A stretch of 64,000 nucleotides of DNA from Dichotomocladium elegans (GCA_025716815.1 JAIXMN010000015.1:682001-746000); one strand, 5' to 3'. Shown: positions 1-12,900, numbered from the stretch's first letter. Program-made: numbers and translations. Notes: generated by a model not told the origin, from the sequence alone.

Positions 1-677
1 ACCATATGTGACAAAAGCGTGGCGATTAGGAACTCACATATTTTCTACTATTCGATATTTCGTTTATTCAGGTTATCTTTATCTATTTATCCATAATGTG
101 TCTGTTGCTTGTCTGGCAAGGTCGACAGGTCAACGGACTCTTTTCTTAACAGTTTCAACAAGGCACCCGCATTGATCATTTTTAGAGTACTGGACCTCCT
201 CAAGCACGGGACCTAAGTGAAATAAAATAAAAAGGGTATCGACTCTTCAGGAAAATATAATTGAAGAGACGGTGCTTCCGACGTAGCAGAGGCTCTATGG
301 GTCATTTGGCCAACGTGGACTAGAACTTTACTTGGTTAAAAGCACATCCAAATTGATATTTTCCGTTGGGCATGGCGATAGTCATATACAGGGTTTTTCT
401 TTCACGGAGTAAGAGGCGATTTGATTCTTAGAAAGGGTCATTAGCGTCAGTTAATTGAACGTTGAGATCCGATGTGTAGATCGCACCAGATATCGGGGAA
501 TAGCCGTATAGAGATGCGGGATTACTTAATGATGACATGAAATTCCTGCAGCTATTCCCGCACACGTCGCCTCTTTATTTCTTTTTCCACTCTGCAATAA
601 AAAAATCATAATGGCATTCAAGGCAAGTGAAATGAGATTACAAATTTCGACGCCTTTGCATCTCTAAACTCATCGAA
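1..677. other. intergenic, nothing recognised
   Basis: No open frame with a recognisable product and no RNA gene is seen. The right end is the upstream region of the NAD(P)HX epimerase gene. Confidence 0.5.
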
Positions 678-1605
678 ATGCAGTGTTTGACTCAAAAAGT
701 AGCACAAGCTATCGACGAAGAGCTCATGTCATCGGGCGGCTTCTCCATTGACCAGCTCATGGAATTAGGCAAGTATAAGGTAGGCTTTGCACAGTTTCCA
801 TCGCCGTACTAACCTTGTCGGTGGAAAGCCGGCTTGAGCGTGGCTCAGGCCATTCAAAAGACCTATGACCGAACCCGATTCCCGAAGGTTCTGGTGTGTG
901 TCGGACCAGGTAAGATTGTACATGCGTTTTCTTTTGAGACATGACAGTTCACGCATGATATATCTACGCATGTAGGCAATAACGGTGGCGATGGTAAAAA
1001 ACGGGTTCCTTAAATCTCGGGTTTTTCACTGACACATATACACGAGGATAGGACTTGTAGCAGCTCGACATTTGTATCATTTTGGATACAAGCCCTCTCT
1101 CTACTACCCAAAGCAGCCCAACAAAGACCTGTACAAGGTAACTTACGCCGGGCTCTCATATAAAAAACGCATGATTCTTACAACGGGATAGCGCCTCTTG
1201 ATCCAATGCGACCAATTGGGTATCTCTGTCCATAACGACTTCTCGAGTCACACTTTCGATCATGCCGACGTGCTCGTCGATGCCATCTTCGGTTTTAGTT
1301 TTCAGGGCGATGTCCGTGATCCCTTCAAGGACGTCATCAAGATGCTTGAAAAGACCAGCAAGCCTGTCGTATCTGTGGATATTCCGTCTGGCTGGCATGT
1401 GGAAGAGGGACCTTCACAGGGGATCCGGTTCCAGCCTGACGTACTCGTCTCCTTGACGGCTCCTAAATTGTGCGCAACCCATTTCAAAGGCAAGCATCAC
1501 TTCTTGGGCGGTCGATTCGTACCACCTTCATTGGCAAGCAAGTTTGACTTTGAGGTCCCGGTCTTTCCTGGTTCAGATCAAGTGGTTGAGCTCCCGTTAT
1601 CTTAA
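678..1605 (+). CDS. NAXE: NAD(P)H-hydrate epimerase (YjeF_N / AIBP family)
   Basis: This enzyme epimerises the R and S forms of hydrated NAD(P)H, so that a dehydratase can repair damaged cofactor. Five exons are inferred (678-768, 829-909, 976-993, 1052-1137, 1192-1605), giving 229 residues, the usual length of the family. The family signature GPGNNGGDG is assembled across two introns, followed by LVAARH and YYPK. Later conserved parts are [10 protein letters not shown] and SVDIPSGW, then LTAPKLCA near the end. The start ATG gives the family-typical N-terminus (QAIDEELM). Intron 1 (769-828) has a GC donor (GCAAGT) with a TACTAAC branch site. That choice is forced because it restores [11 protein letters not shown]. 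The partner dehydratase is not in the window. Identification is firm; localisation is not evident from the sequence. Confidence 0.93.
769..828 (+). other. GC-AG intron of NAXE
   Basis: This 60-nt intron begins GCAAGT and ends AAAG, with GTACTAAC upstream of the acceptor. A GT donor here would break the conserved AGLSVA frame. Confidence 0.85.
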
Positions 1606-2187
1606 AATGTCCATAATAAAAAGTAACAAGTACATTGCTTCTGACAAGAATTCTTGAGTACGACTTACAAGACAACTGTCATATGGAACGTAGCAAGTGT
1701 GCTCTTGGACAAGGTCAAATCTAACTCGCTATCAAAGCATGTTGGGGATGACTTCTAAATCAGGTCTCTCGTTCCAAGTACTGCTCTTCTCCGATAATGA
1801 TTGGATTAATAGCAATGCGCACCTGACCCAAGAAATTGTCTTTCTTTCGAGGGACATAACTACGCAACTTCTTGACGGAGATAAGTCGTCGAAAAGAAAG
1901 AAGCTCGATAGTTTTGGTGACGGGGTGGCTTCAAGTGGAAATATATGACCTGGGGAGTGGTAGGACTTCAGAAGAAGCATCGCTCCACATGAGTGGCAGT
2001 ATCGAATCCGCCGGGAATAGTAGACCACTTATCCATCGACACGGGAAGGGGCTGGGGGTAGTGGCCTAAAGAACATTATTTAGTAGTGGATGGTATACTT
2101 TTCATAATATCACTCTATTGACTGCCAGACGCCGAAGAACAATTTTATCTGCTATAGGAAATTTATTTCTGAAAATAAAATACGTCC
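1606..2187. other. intergenic stretch with unassigned ORFs
   Basis: Short open frames exist on both strands (1697-1948 plus; 1732-2028 minus, the latter with a CHSCG motif). Neither can be tied to a family. It may be a decayed element. It lies between the 3' ends of NAXE and the Pex22-like gene, which are convergent. Confidence 0.3.
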
Positions 2188-3076
2188 TTATGACTGGTCC
2201 GCGACTTCAATACCAACTTCTAGTGCAAGCGAAGTTTCTATCAGTTTTTCGGTAAGTTCGACGTTGGGGCCCAATATGCCCTGGTCAGACTCCTTGAGCC
2301 GGGCTTGATTGAACGATGAACGTCGTCGACGTGTGATGATCCAAACAACCTTATTGACAAAAGGACGGATTTTTCGCACAATATCCTCGCCATCATCGAG
2401 TTCCCAGCCGCCTTCAATATGCACATGGGGCTCGATATGTCGGATCATGTGAATCTTTCCCTCCTCCGTCGAACATCGCAAGATCTTGCGGCTGTCAAGC
2501 ACATCCATCAAGCCTGCCTTTTGGAGCAGCTTATCGATCTGTTCACGTTCATCATCAGAATTGATATGTATAATGAGGTAGATGTCGTAAATCTGAGCCA
2601 GCCGTGAAACCACTGTCACCGCCTTCTCCTGGAACGCATGGTTAGGTGTATCAACGTCCGACGATGGGTTCCACAAGACAGTCTAAATGTACACACATTT
2701 ATACAGTTAAGATCCATGATCGTATCCGGGTAGCTTTTTAATCGGTCATTTCTTACGTTTTTTAAGGACAGGGTCATTTTCTTCTTTGAACCACGCAGCA
2801 GCCGTGTACCCCACGAATTTGGTGCCTATTCCATCATTGGAATTTGCTTTAGTAATCTCGATGCGGGTTTGAAATGTCCGAAGTGTGCTCATTTACCTGA
2901 CGTGCGGCATTGGCATTTTCCGATGATCGCCATGGCGGGCGAGCAGCAGACCTTGGGCGTCGTTTGTAAAGATAGACAATAAAGCTAATAAGAGCAGCTG
3001 CTAATGATGAATAGCCGACGATCCGAAAGAGCCACTGCGGTAAGAGTCGTTTTTGTACAGAAGTAGTAGTGGACAT
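2188..3076 (-). CDS. PEX22: Pex22-like peroxisomal membrane protein
   Basis: Pex22 anchors the ubiquitin-conjugating enzyme Pex4 at the peroxisome membrane for receptor recycling. Three exons are inferred (3076-2897, 2825-2757, 2682-2188), giving 247 residues. Residues 15-38 form a single membrane segment followed by the basic patch KRRPRS. After a variable linker comes the soluble domain, starting MTLSLKNTVLWNPSS and continuing with IYLIIHI, KILRCSTEEGKIHMIRH and VHIEGGW, which match the Pex22-like family pattern. Exon 2 is only 69 nt, and its acceptor (ATAG at 2826-2827) was chosen because the nearer one leads to a stop. The 3' end converges with NAXE. The family call comes from motif memory and should be checked with a profile search. 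Confidence 0.75.
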
Positions 3077-3839
3077 TGTCTAAGGTATGTGTAGGGTATT
3101 TGTAAATTATACAGCGGGAAGAAGGGAGGGTGCGGCTGTTCTCAGCTGTGCGAGAAAGATTAGGGGGTGAGAGAAAGAGAAAAGATATCCACAATCAAAG
3201 CAACACGAAAAAAGACAAGACCCCCTTTTTTCACATGTTCGTGGCATTTTCTCCCCGCAAGGAGGGAAGAATGATCTTCCTTCTCCATGTCGTTATGTCA
3301 TTGGTGTGCTGTTTGTGCATTAGGGCGCGTGCCCCTCTTTCCCTTCTCACAAGCCACATGAATACCATTTTCCTACAAAAAACGTGTCCGCGACGCCGAT
3401 AACTATCGCTCGCTTAAGGATGCGGAGGAGAGACAAACGCATTACTGGCTTAGTTAGATTCGAAATAGTCAGCATGCCAGCGTCATTCTTACCGACAAAA
3501 GGGATCGTGCATTTTATACCGAAGAACATTCCACCATCTGCGCTTTTTCTTTCTGGGTTGCCTTCTGTGGTATATCTACGTTTCCGTATCGGTACTTGGT
3601 CACCACGCCTACCTTTGTCTGAAAACAAAGAAAAATTATCTGATAGGTGAGAGATATTCGTCTACTCTTGGAAGTATGCGCATTAAGTCGCAGGATCACA
3701 AAACTAAAATCCCATGTAGCCTAGAAGACGCATAATAACAAATCGAATGTCACATGCATCCACCGAAAGAGGTCGCACAAAAGAGCTTGGCTCTTCTTCT
3801 TTGATACACTTTTACATTCTGAAATGAGCAACCTATTTT
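3077..3839. other. intergenic, nothing firm
   Basis: Upstream region of the Pex22-like gene. Overlapping open frames at 3347-3650 on both strands lack ATG starts and look like chance. No RNA gene is seen. Confidence 0.4.
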
Positions 3840-5000
3840 TCTACGAAAGATGGCCAAGGTCATGTTGTTGATGAAGAAATGTACTCTCTTTAACCCGTTT
3901 GTTCTCGCACTGAATATCTGCGTAGCATATCTTGCAGAGATAACTCCGGTCTTACTATCATATCACACACATTACCAAGCGAAAGGATACAGACATTCGG
4001 ATGAAAGAAGCGGGAGATCAAGCGCAGTTACACGACCTACACTGACCAAGGCAAGGTCAGATTTTTCAAACTGATATTTGAGAAAGTCTTGAGTGCATCA
4101 GCTGCTAGGAATCCATGTTCGCTCAGCCCAGCTACGGGCATTACAGTACGAAAAAGACCCTGACATAATCTTTAAGAAACCTGAAGCGAGGGGGTCGTTC
4201 GTGTATTCTCAACGAAGAGCATAATAGCGTTATTTTAGAATACATTGATGAGAATCCATCCATTGTTCGAGGGCAGCTGATGGAGCAACTGCTTCAAAGT
4301 ATCTAAAACGACGCTCCATCGATTTATGAAAATCGAATGCAACTTGTCATTGAAAATGTCTCGGTTTCAGCCTGTAGGCAGGAATAGTGCTGCGAAGATC
4401 CAAGAGCGCCCTTGACTGGGTGCGCTAATGGGACAGGACCGACATCGACTTTAGAAAAAACTGTGTTTTCCTTGACGAGTCTGGATTCCATATTAATATG
4501 AAACACAGCATGGCATAGGTCCAGGAAAGGGACTCCTGCAGTGGTCACAATACCAAAGACAAACACAGTCTTGGGAGCAATCTCAGCATCAGGGATCATT
4601 AAATGTAGCTTGAGACTCTCACAGCCCCCAATCAAGAAATGAAAGAGGGTGGGTCAATCTGAAGTTATGAGCAGAGGAACTGTAACTGGACATTATCTCA
4701 GCTTCCTTAAGGCTACGAAAGGGGAGATGGATAAGTATGAACATATGAAGGGCCGTGATTTGCTAATGCATAATGCACCTATCCATAAGGCTGGGGATAT
4801 CGATGTGCTTATCTTCCAACATATTCGCCTGAACTCAATCCGATTAAGTGGTTTTGGTCAGTTGCCAAGAGCAAAGTAAAAAGCAATAGGTTGCCCTTGT
4901 TCCATTCTGCAATCTTCTAACATTCCCGATCTTCTGTCAATAACGATATCAGCCTGCCTCAAGTTAATCAAGAGGAGAGGATGTGGGCTTTGCAGGTCTC
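3840..5000 (+). pseudogene. decayed Tc1/IS630-like transposase (DDE_3), copy 1
   Basis: Translated piecewise, this stretch reads as a degraded Mucorales-type Tc1-like transposase. A helix-turn-helix part lies at about 4050-4340 (FVYSQRRA, VILEYIDENPSIV, NLSLKMSRF). A catalytic part follows (CVFLDESGFHINMK at about 4460-4506, then an SASGIIK-like stretch). The C-terminal signature SPELNPIKWFWSVAKSKVK is at 4825-4887. Many stops and frameshifts separate the pieces. The second catalytic motif, usually MDNAPIH, reads MHNAPIH, so the aspartate is lost. No terminal repeats could be fixed. A homologous remnant lies at 8640-9540. Confidence 0.7.
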
Positions 5001-5612
5001 CCACCATGGCTTCGTCGCCGTGCGTTTGTCTTCGTCTGCTTCCTCCGTTGTTTTGCCCCGATGCTTCTGCAGCTGGCGTTGTCGTTGGTCCGTCGCTATC
5101 CCTCCTCGTTCCTACCCCCAACCCTTCCGCTGTCGACGCTCAACAGCTTCGGCTCCTCCCTTTCTTCCCTCTTCCGCCATTGTTACCGCAATTGCACACC
5201 TAGCTACATTTGGGTAAGTTGAAGGGTAAGAAGGGCTGATATTTTCCGTTGAATATCAGGTACGTCTCGGCCTTCTTGTTTATGTGACAAATTTTATCTA
5301 TTTATTTTTGAATATAAAGTATGAAACGGAGAACGGAAGTATGTTGTAGCCAAACCATTATTTATCCCTCGATCTCTTCAGATTCAGCTCTTAGACGTGT
5401 AGAAGATGAATTAAGGACCACAAAACCGCAATGGGAACAACTAAACCCCTCCCTGACTCCGTAGAGACCTATAACTCTTACAAGTAGTAGTACTGGATTT
5501 CCCACCAACACGAGACATGTGCAACATTACCATATTTCCTGGATATACGTCTCAAAGCGACGATCTTGACCTTTTTGCGGTGGGATTGCATCGGGAAAGC
5601 ATATTTGATGGA
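5001..5612. other. intergenic, C/T-rich
   Basis: A pyrimidine-rich segment (about 5000-5200) is open in all three plus frames because of its composition. No product is recognised. Confidence 0.4.
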
Positions 5613-6128
5613 TCATTGTGATGTTAACTCATCTTCAGTGTCCTTGAAGAAACCTAATGTGGGCAAACTCATTCTAATTGGAATCAAAGACCACATGCGT
5701 GTGTTCCTGAAAACCTCATGTGATGCAGACTCGCCACCAAATATTTTTTCCTTTAGTTTAACCGTGCTTCGCCACACTGTAGTTTCAAAATGTACCTTTT
5801 TAACAACAGTTTTGCGTTTGTTGCAGAGCTTTGTACCTGTGCACCTACACGGGAAAAATTTAGTCGCATTGCATCCCAAGCAGTGGTGGTTTGGGCGCCC
5901 GTCTGGAGGGAAGAATAAGAGCCAATGTGGAGATCTTGGTTCCTTACCTATTTCTTTTAAAATGTGTCCCGCCGCACATTTTGAGAGCACTATGTGAAAC
6001 ATCAGATGCAGGCCTCGGATTAAAGCGTCTTCACTAATAAGGGTAACAGACCATTGCTCAGCCATATACACATACCGTGTGCTCCGACCATTCGCCTTGG
6101 AGAGAAACACTTGGCCATCACTTGTCAT
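5613..6128 (-). CDS. hypothetical cysteine-containing protein
   Basis: An ATG-initiated frame of 171 residues with no recognised family. The central part has closely spaced cysteines and histidines (HHCLGC, FFPCRCTGTKLC), which could bind zinc. The C-terminal half is basic. It is the longest frame between the aspartic protease gene and the decayed transposon, on the same strand as the protease. An AG just before the ATG could be a splice acceptor, so an upstream exon cannot be excluded. It may also be part of an unrecognised mobile element. Confidence 0.35.
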   Translation of the reverse strand: MTSDGQVFLSKANGRSTRYVYMAEQWSVTLISEDALIRGLHLMFHIVLSKCAAGHILKEIGKEPRSPHWLLFFPPDGRPNHHCLGCNATKFFPCRCTGTKLCNKRKTVVKKVHFETTVWRSTVKLKEKIFGGESASHEVFRNTRMWSLIPIRMSLPTLGFFKDTEDELTSQ

Positions 6129-6472
6129 CTACCCTCTTGTCATCCCTAACTGTTACCGAAAATTGGCTGACAGACGGTTTTTCTTCTGTTTTTCAACCTG
6201 CTATCTCCCCTCAACGTACTGTATCATTTGGTAACTTGGACGTACTATATTTCACTGGTAATTTCAGATGGTCTGTTGGGATATCAATAATACCATGTTA
6301 TCACCAAGAAATACCATGAACGAGCTGCCAACAGATTGGCTGGCTCTTTTGATTTATTCCTATCGAGGTTACTCGTTCGTTAACAATGGTCATTCTCCTT
6401 CGAACAACAATGAAGCGGAGCTTTGGATTATACGTATTATAAGATAGGAAGCGAAAGGCAATGATGTTTATA
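6129..6472. other. intergenic, nothing recognised
   Basis: Short spacer at the 3' end of the aspartic protease gene. No feature is supported. Confidence 0.4.
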
Positions 6473-7830
6473 TTAGATCGCAGGTGCAAATCCTATGCGG
6501 TCTTCGTGAATATCGTATACAGTATATACTGATCTAAGCACGGATATGCCAATGATTGTCCGTGATTGTTTTGTTGGTACAATGCCAAACAGGCACGTGG
6601 TTGCTTTATCAAATGTTTTCGAATTTCCAGGCATGAGTAAGTCCTTCACCGCCACGGTTACATTGATCGGGTTGCTAAAGCGATGTGTGCGCGAACCGAG
6701 TAATGTACGCGCAACCTGAAATGTAATTGTAATATTCTGAATATCCTTCTGGCTCGCGCAATCCACCAGGTAGGCACCGGTGCCATCATCAATTGTGTGT
6801 GTGATATTGAGCGACTTGATGATATCTTCGGCATGGGGAGAATACGTGAGTGTTGAGGCTGTATCGAGCACAAACTCTTCCAAGTCATTTGATGTTGACT
6901 TATACCCCATCGACGTCTGCACCGCAGTGCCTCCCACAGCCCAGTAAGCATGCGTGGCATGTGTGGTACTGGCCAAGTCAGACAAGTCCGAATAAAGTAG
7001 TACGGGTGCATATTGAAGCGTGCCTTTATATTTTGAATTATCGATACCACCAAGCGTTAGCTGATTGCCATTGTGATTGTCGTAATCGTTGAGGTAAACA
7101 GAGAACACGGGCTTGGAAATTAGGCCTTGTTCAAAGAGATTAAAAATGAACGGGACATCGTTGAGAATCCCTCGTGCTGTTTTTCGGCCGGGATACGCAA
7201 ATCCTATCACGCCGTTACCGATCTCATCTTTTGAAAAAACCCTGCCGTTCATGGCATTTGCGAGAGCAACCGTTTGATTGGGAATCGTGAAGCCAGCTAG
7301 ACTAACTGACTCAGTGCAGAACGTGCCGTTGACCGTTCCAACGTTATAGTCGAATGAAAAAGGCACGTTGGAGTTTTGGATAGTCATCGATTTGCTTGGA
7401 TTATAACAGCCATTGAGACAATCAGTCTCCGAATTGTCAACAGAAAGGAGCCAAAGGGATGAGCTATGAATCATGTATTGTACGTATCAGTATAATTTTC
7501 TCTTTGCGTCTTGCCTTGCATGAACGTATATAGTTACCTAGCTGTGTCCACTGTAAGATTAAACGCCTGAGGAGGCATACCGACATAAACCTCGACAAAG
7601 AATTCTCGATTGATTGTAGAGATCAGGGAATCCCCAGGCCCGCTCGGCCGCTGCTCGTCACTTTCACTGCGCTTTGCAACAACTTGAAGACCTTGGTGTA
7701 TTCGAGTAAGCTGATTACGAGGATTGCGGATAAGTGGAACGGTAATGACTTGAGCATCTGAGATAGGGACCAACGACATTATTACGAATAGGACGATGAT
7801 TGTAGCAAAAAACGCAAGCCATTCTTCCAT
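6473..7830 (-). CDS. pepsin-like aspartic protease (A1) with DTA motifs
   Basis: Two exons (7830-7538, 7463-6473) give 427 residues. The start ATG at 7830 precedes a hydrophobic segment (residues 6-25) suited to secretion or membrane anchoring. An open frame continues upstream but adds no recognisable sequence. The fold is recognisable: VEVYVGMPPQAF before the first active site, a flap-like DYNVGTVNGTF, VIGFAYPG, SKPVFSVYL, LTLGGID, a paired-cysteine C-terminal lobe, and a terminal TIIGISVLRSVYTVYD. Both catalytic triplets read DTA instead of DTG (residues 95-97, assembled across the 74-nt intron, and 298-300). The aspartates are kept, so activity is possible but unproven. Expected role: extracellular or vacuolar protein digestion. 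Confidence 0.88.
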
Positions 7831-8639
7831 CACCCTTGAGACCTTATCAAAGTGGCCACGGCGAATACAGTGCATTAATATTTTGAAAAGAAACTCAAAT
7901 GTAAGCGATATATGTTTAAAAAGAGGAACCCGCTTTATATAGCAGACGTAGAAAGGGCAAAACAACGAAAGGCCACTAACGATACTTTTGATGATCCATT
8001 AGTTAACAACACCATGCAGTTTGCAATAGATACTAAAGTTAAATTTCGTGCACTCAGAAATGCAGTGACATATCTCGCCGGTACCAACTTTGGTCCTACC
8101 CACCCAAATCACTATAGACGACATGTCACTAGTTTGTCGCTGAAGTAACACACTATCTGACCGTTAATTTCCTTTACACTCATCCGGTGGACGGTGTTTT
8201 CTGATTTTCTTCGATCAAGTTATAGGATTCTAGATTGAACGCAAATGGGTTTTCAAGAAAACATGAATTAGACAAAGTTAAGTATAAAACAGTCTTTATC
8301 AATTGGATTTGGCCTATTTCTGGGTTTGCACACATGCAAAAAAAAATTTCTTTGTGTTATACATGGCTCGATGGCCCCCTATCCCGTATATTTCTTTCTT
8401 TCTACCAGGTTAAACATGGTCACCGTAAAAAAAAACGGACATAGGGATAAGTCTTATCATGGAAAGTGAATACTGTATACTTTCTACGCAAGATAATCAT
8501 AACTAATAGACTAATGTACCAAAATATCCGCTATTTCCGCAAATAGCATATTTATGCATATAGACGAAAAAGGATCGAGGCTTAAAAAACGTTGATGTGC
8601 TTAATTATATTCAGCGTTTCGAAGTGAGCAATCAATTTC
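7831..8639. other. intergenic, upstream of the protease
   Basis: Low-GC sequence. A 78-residue ATG frame at 7912-8148 (plus) has no recognised domain and overlaps the protease promoter. Nothing else is supported. Confidence 0.35.
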
Positions 8640-9540
8640 TTTGCGATAATGTAAAGAAAGAAATGTTGTTGATCGAACATGACCGCCATGAATCTATACA
8701 CCACGTCGTTGATGACGAGCTGTAACCTCTTCAATCTGTATGCTCCCGCACAAAATATTTACATCATATATTTTTTCTAGAGTAACTCTAGGCTTTCTGA
8801 CATGCTAAACGTAGGCGAATGGATGCAAACGTTTGAATGAGAAAAATCAGGTCCTATGCGCAAGTACTCAATTTACATTGCACAAGACACGGCCAGGTCT
8901 TTCGAAACTGATATCTGAGGAGGTTTTGAATGGATCAACTGCAGCAAAACTATTCGAAATATACATTTGTTCATCACAGCAGTAGGAAAATGATCCTGTT
9001 AGTCTCTTTTTCTTTAAGAAATGTAAAGGAAGGTGCATTCACCTATTCCCAATGAAGAACAACGGCAACGTGGTGTCGTTATTTTGTTACAACAAGAGTG
9101 ACCTGATTAAGTTGGAACAAAGGGCACCATTATAAATAGGGGGCGGCCACTGTATAAACGTCTGAAGGATCATTATCTGGTAATGGATAATACACCTACT
9201 CATTAAGCGATTGATAATCTTTAAATATATCGTCATATCTCCGTTCATCTGCCTTGCTTATTGCCATGTGGGAGGAATGGAGAAAGGCTATGTTTCTGTC
9301 ATCAAAGGAAATCTTTCTACCTATGTGGCCGCGTGTTACAAATGATATCCGTTACAATATATTTCGCTATGGTGATACAGTTTTACGGAACCGTATTGAC
9401 CAGTCAGTGCTTGCTCCAACTCGTTATAGTGATAATTCGTTACAGAGATATGATTTGGTGGGAACCAAGGGTACCATCATAACGGGCGGCCATTTTAGTA
9501 ATACGGCAGCTATATACAATTTTGAAGAAATGCAGTAATA
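8640..9540 (+). pseudogene. decayed Tc1/IS630-like transposase, copy 2
   Basis: Homologous to the remnant at 3840-5000. Shared blocks include the region before the helix-turn-helix (about 8840-8960) and a GAFTYSQ-like block at about 9033. A GTKGTII block occurs twice (about 9118 and 9463). YLVMDNTPTH at about 9177-9207 keeps the catalytic aspartate. Stops and frameshifts are frequent and no full frame remains. The doubled GTKGTII block suggests an internal duplication or two nested remnants. No terminal repeats were identified. Confidence 0.55.
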
Positions 9541-9918
9541 ATGGAGATCCTCTGCAGCATATGTATTGTGGATGTATTTCCATCTCCATTATTCTCAACC
9601 CGGGAGACCTCCTGTTTATAAAAATATAAACGAATAATGCAATATATTGACAGGATACTATCACGATGGAAGTGGCCAAAGTTATTGTAAGGCGTATTAC
9701 AGGTTTTCACTATTCTCAAGACCTGTCATTCCTATTCCTGTACAATACAAGTCACATACCTTCGCTTCAATCATTCTGTCGACTTTTACTTGATCTCTTC
9801 CAGTTCACTTAGCTCTCCAGGTCTTACCTCGCTGTTTTCTTCTTTAAACGCACCTGGTAACGAGAATAATAGCAGCAACAGCAGAAACAACAGCAGCAGA
9901 CGGCACAATTCTCAAACC
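9541..9918. other. 5' region of the F-box gene
   Basis: Upstream sequence of the F-box/LRR gene. The open frame runs back to 9790 without an ATG, so the start at 9919 (ACCATGG context) is preferred. Confidence 0.5.
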
Positions 9919-12900
9919 ATGGCACAGAAAGAATGGCAGTCTTCATTTGTTTGGGACGCTCCACCTCGACCCTTTCTAAACTTACGCAACACGGTCATGG
10001 AACGCATTTGTCAATTCCTACCTACACAACGAGATCGTTACGAGCTTTGCCTTGTCCATCCCACATGGCTTAATGCTGCGAGTGATGTCCTTTGGGAAGC
10101 GCCTCAATTTCGGGATCCTGTTACATTCCAGTCTTTTCTTAAGTCGGTGACAATGCATAAGCGACTCGCGCTTGCAGTAAGAACCCTCTGTCTTGTTCTG
10201 CGAGATGAAGAACAGCAGACGGTCTTCCGACCAATCATGCATTCCGAATTGTCACGTCACATGAAGAAAGACAATGTCCTTACACGCCGAGAACTCATTA
10301 TGCATTTTGTTCAGCAATGCGAGAAATTGAAGAGTCTAAAGATCTATGGTTGGCAGCTTAATCCCAACATAATCGAAGCCATTGGAATGGAACTCAGAGA
10401 GCTTGAGAGCATTACCATTGTTGGCAGCAACCCATCCTTCTGCGGAGCGTTCATATCGCGCAACTTGCTCGCACGGCTGAAAGAGCTCCACCTGGACGGT
10501 GACTTCGTAATTGACGAGCATTTTGCCGAGATTATCAGCACTCGCGCAAAGCAGCTCAAGTCGCTGCAAATTTCACTTTCTGGGATGGAACGAAAAGCGC
10601 TCATCCGACTGTGTTCTGGGACCTTGGACCTTGAAAAAATAACGCTCACCAAGGCTCAGCATATGACTGACGTTGACGTGCAGGGTCTCGTTCAGTCATT
10701 TCCTAATCTCCGTGTATTTGTCTTGGAAGGTACAGATCGTATCACAGCGAACAGCCTTCTGATTTCTCTCAGCTATTGCATGTACCTCAAACACGTTGAG
10801 GTGCGAGCGAAAGAGACATCCATGAGAGAATGGAGCGCTGAACCACTGCCACGTATGCCGAAGCTGAAGATCCCTCAGCATCACCATCTCGAGACGCTCA
10901 TCGTAGAAAATCTCAGCGTCCCATATGATATCCTGTCCAGTCTGCCAGCCCTCCCACATTTGGCGACTCTTGGCTTGCGGAACTGCATGCATGTTGGTGA
11001 CACTGCGCTGAACCATGTGCTTGACCAAACTTCACGGCTTACTACAATTCAATTAATCCATTGTGCTGGTCTTACAGAAAAGGTCTTGCAGCGACTTTGC
11101 GAGGTTCATTCCAAACTCACCCTTCGTAAGGTGCATATCGAGCGCTGCGGCCCGATGAAACAGTTGGCCGTGTACAAACTTTGCTGCAAGTGTGCCAAAA
11201 CTCTCAAGCTATTGCGCCTGATTGGATACACCAATATTACCAACTCGGTCCTCAAAGATTATGCTATCAAAAATACGGATGCGGATACAATTGTCCTGGA
11301 TGAGCGATTGATTGATGCGCTTGCAAACGCTGATTTGGGATCTTCACCAGATTTGATGGACCTACCAAAGAATAGAACGCTCACGGGAGAGCAAATCGTG
11401 AAGCTTTCGAAAATTCTCAATTTGACAGTGACAGAGCTTGAAGAAGCGATGGATAAGGCCCAGGTAAGATGTTTTTGCTTAAAGAATTAGACTGATACAC
11501 GCATCGTCTCACTTTTAACTGGAAGAAAAAGGAAAATGATCCTCGGGATACCAGTATGACCGGTGAATTCAGTAGGTTATTCGTTTACTTGATCGTCATT
11601 CACGATACTAACTCCTGGCTTAGCTAACCTGGAGAATAAACATCTCTCGCGTGTAACCGCAACGGAAAAAAGTTTGGGCAACCAAAGGCCTACCACACCA
11701 GCTCTATGGGCAGCAGCCAATCATTCAGCAATGGATGAATACCTGCCTCAGATGGCACCGCCAAATCAACAAGTCACCCGGCAACATATCACATCACAGT
11801 ATTCAATGGAATCTTCTCGGAATACCAACTCGCTGATAGAACAAGCAGAGCGCTTTTCCGCTGGAAGCTTAACGTCGCAGTCAATGTCATCAGCAAGTTC
11901 AACTTCTCGAGAAGGAGCTATATCACCCGCATTTGAGCGGGAGCCCAAGTACGACTCAGGTGACATGTCTAAAGAGCCTGAAGAGAGCAATTCCGAGTTA
12001 GACAACCACGCTTTTGCAGATTCTGAAAATGTCTTTGCATATTCAGACAATAATGCATACGAAACAGGTGATAACGAGCTTGCCGATTCAGACAGTAATG
12101 CAGATAATGAGTTTGCGGAGGAAGATAACAATACATACGATATGTCTGATAACGTCTATCAGGAGCCGGTTAATGCGTATGTCGCCTCTACTTCTGACGA
12201 GGCTGGACTTACTACGGATGAGTGGCCTTCTCTGACAGCCGCTAAGTCTAGTAATAAGGCATCAGAACTTAATCTCGGCGGTTGGGGTTCTACGAACGCA
12301 TTGCCATGGGCGAAGAAGATATCTAGCACCGTTAACTCACACACTAAACCGCACAGAGAACGGGCATCATCTGAGCAAAATTGGACACCGTATACATTAG
12401 AACAACATGAGCTTGAATGGCGACAGATAACACTTCAGACTCAAGTGACAAAACCGGCCAAACGAAAGAATTACAGCACGCATATCAAAACTCTCGAGTC
12501 CGATGGATGGGGTACACCAAAAGGTTATACGGCTTGGAATGATTTACGACAGCAAGGATATGCATATGATGTATTGGAAAAGCAAAAGAAAACGGACTAC
12601 TGGGGCAAGTCAGATGGTAAATGGAAGATTTTAAATCCGGAAGACCCCGTACCGGAACCCGAGAACGCATTGCCTCGACAATCCATTGCTTCTGCGAAGC
12701 TTGCTGCACAGCAGTGGCCGACCATTGAAAAAGTATCATCAGCAGAGCAGCGGCGTCGACAGCAGTCACCTATACCTACGCCTTCGAAAAAGACTTCATC
12801 GTCTCCCCAGCAACCTTTATCTAATGTGCATCAAGAGCACATCCCACAGTTCCGGGATACAGATACAACAACTGCAGCGTTAAGTTCGGAAGATGAATCG

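Noticed and set aside
4981..5222. Hydrophobic or Ser/Pro-rich small proteins in three overlapping frames
   Set aside because: All three frames are open because of C/T-rich composition; they follow a dead transposase.
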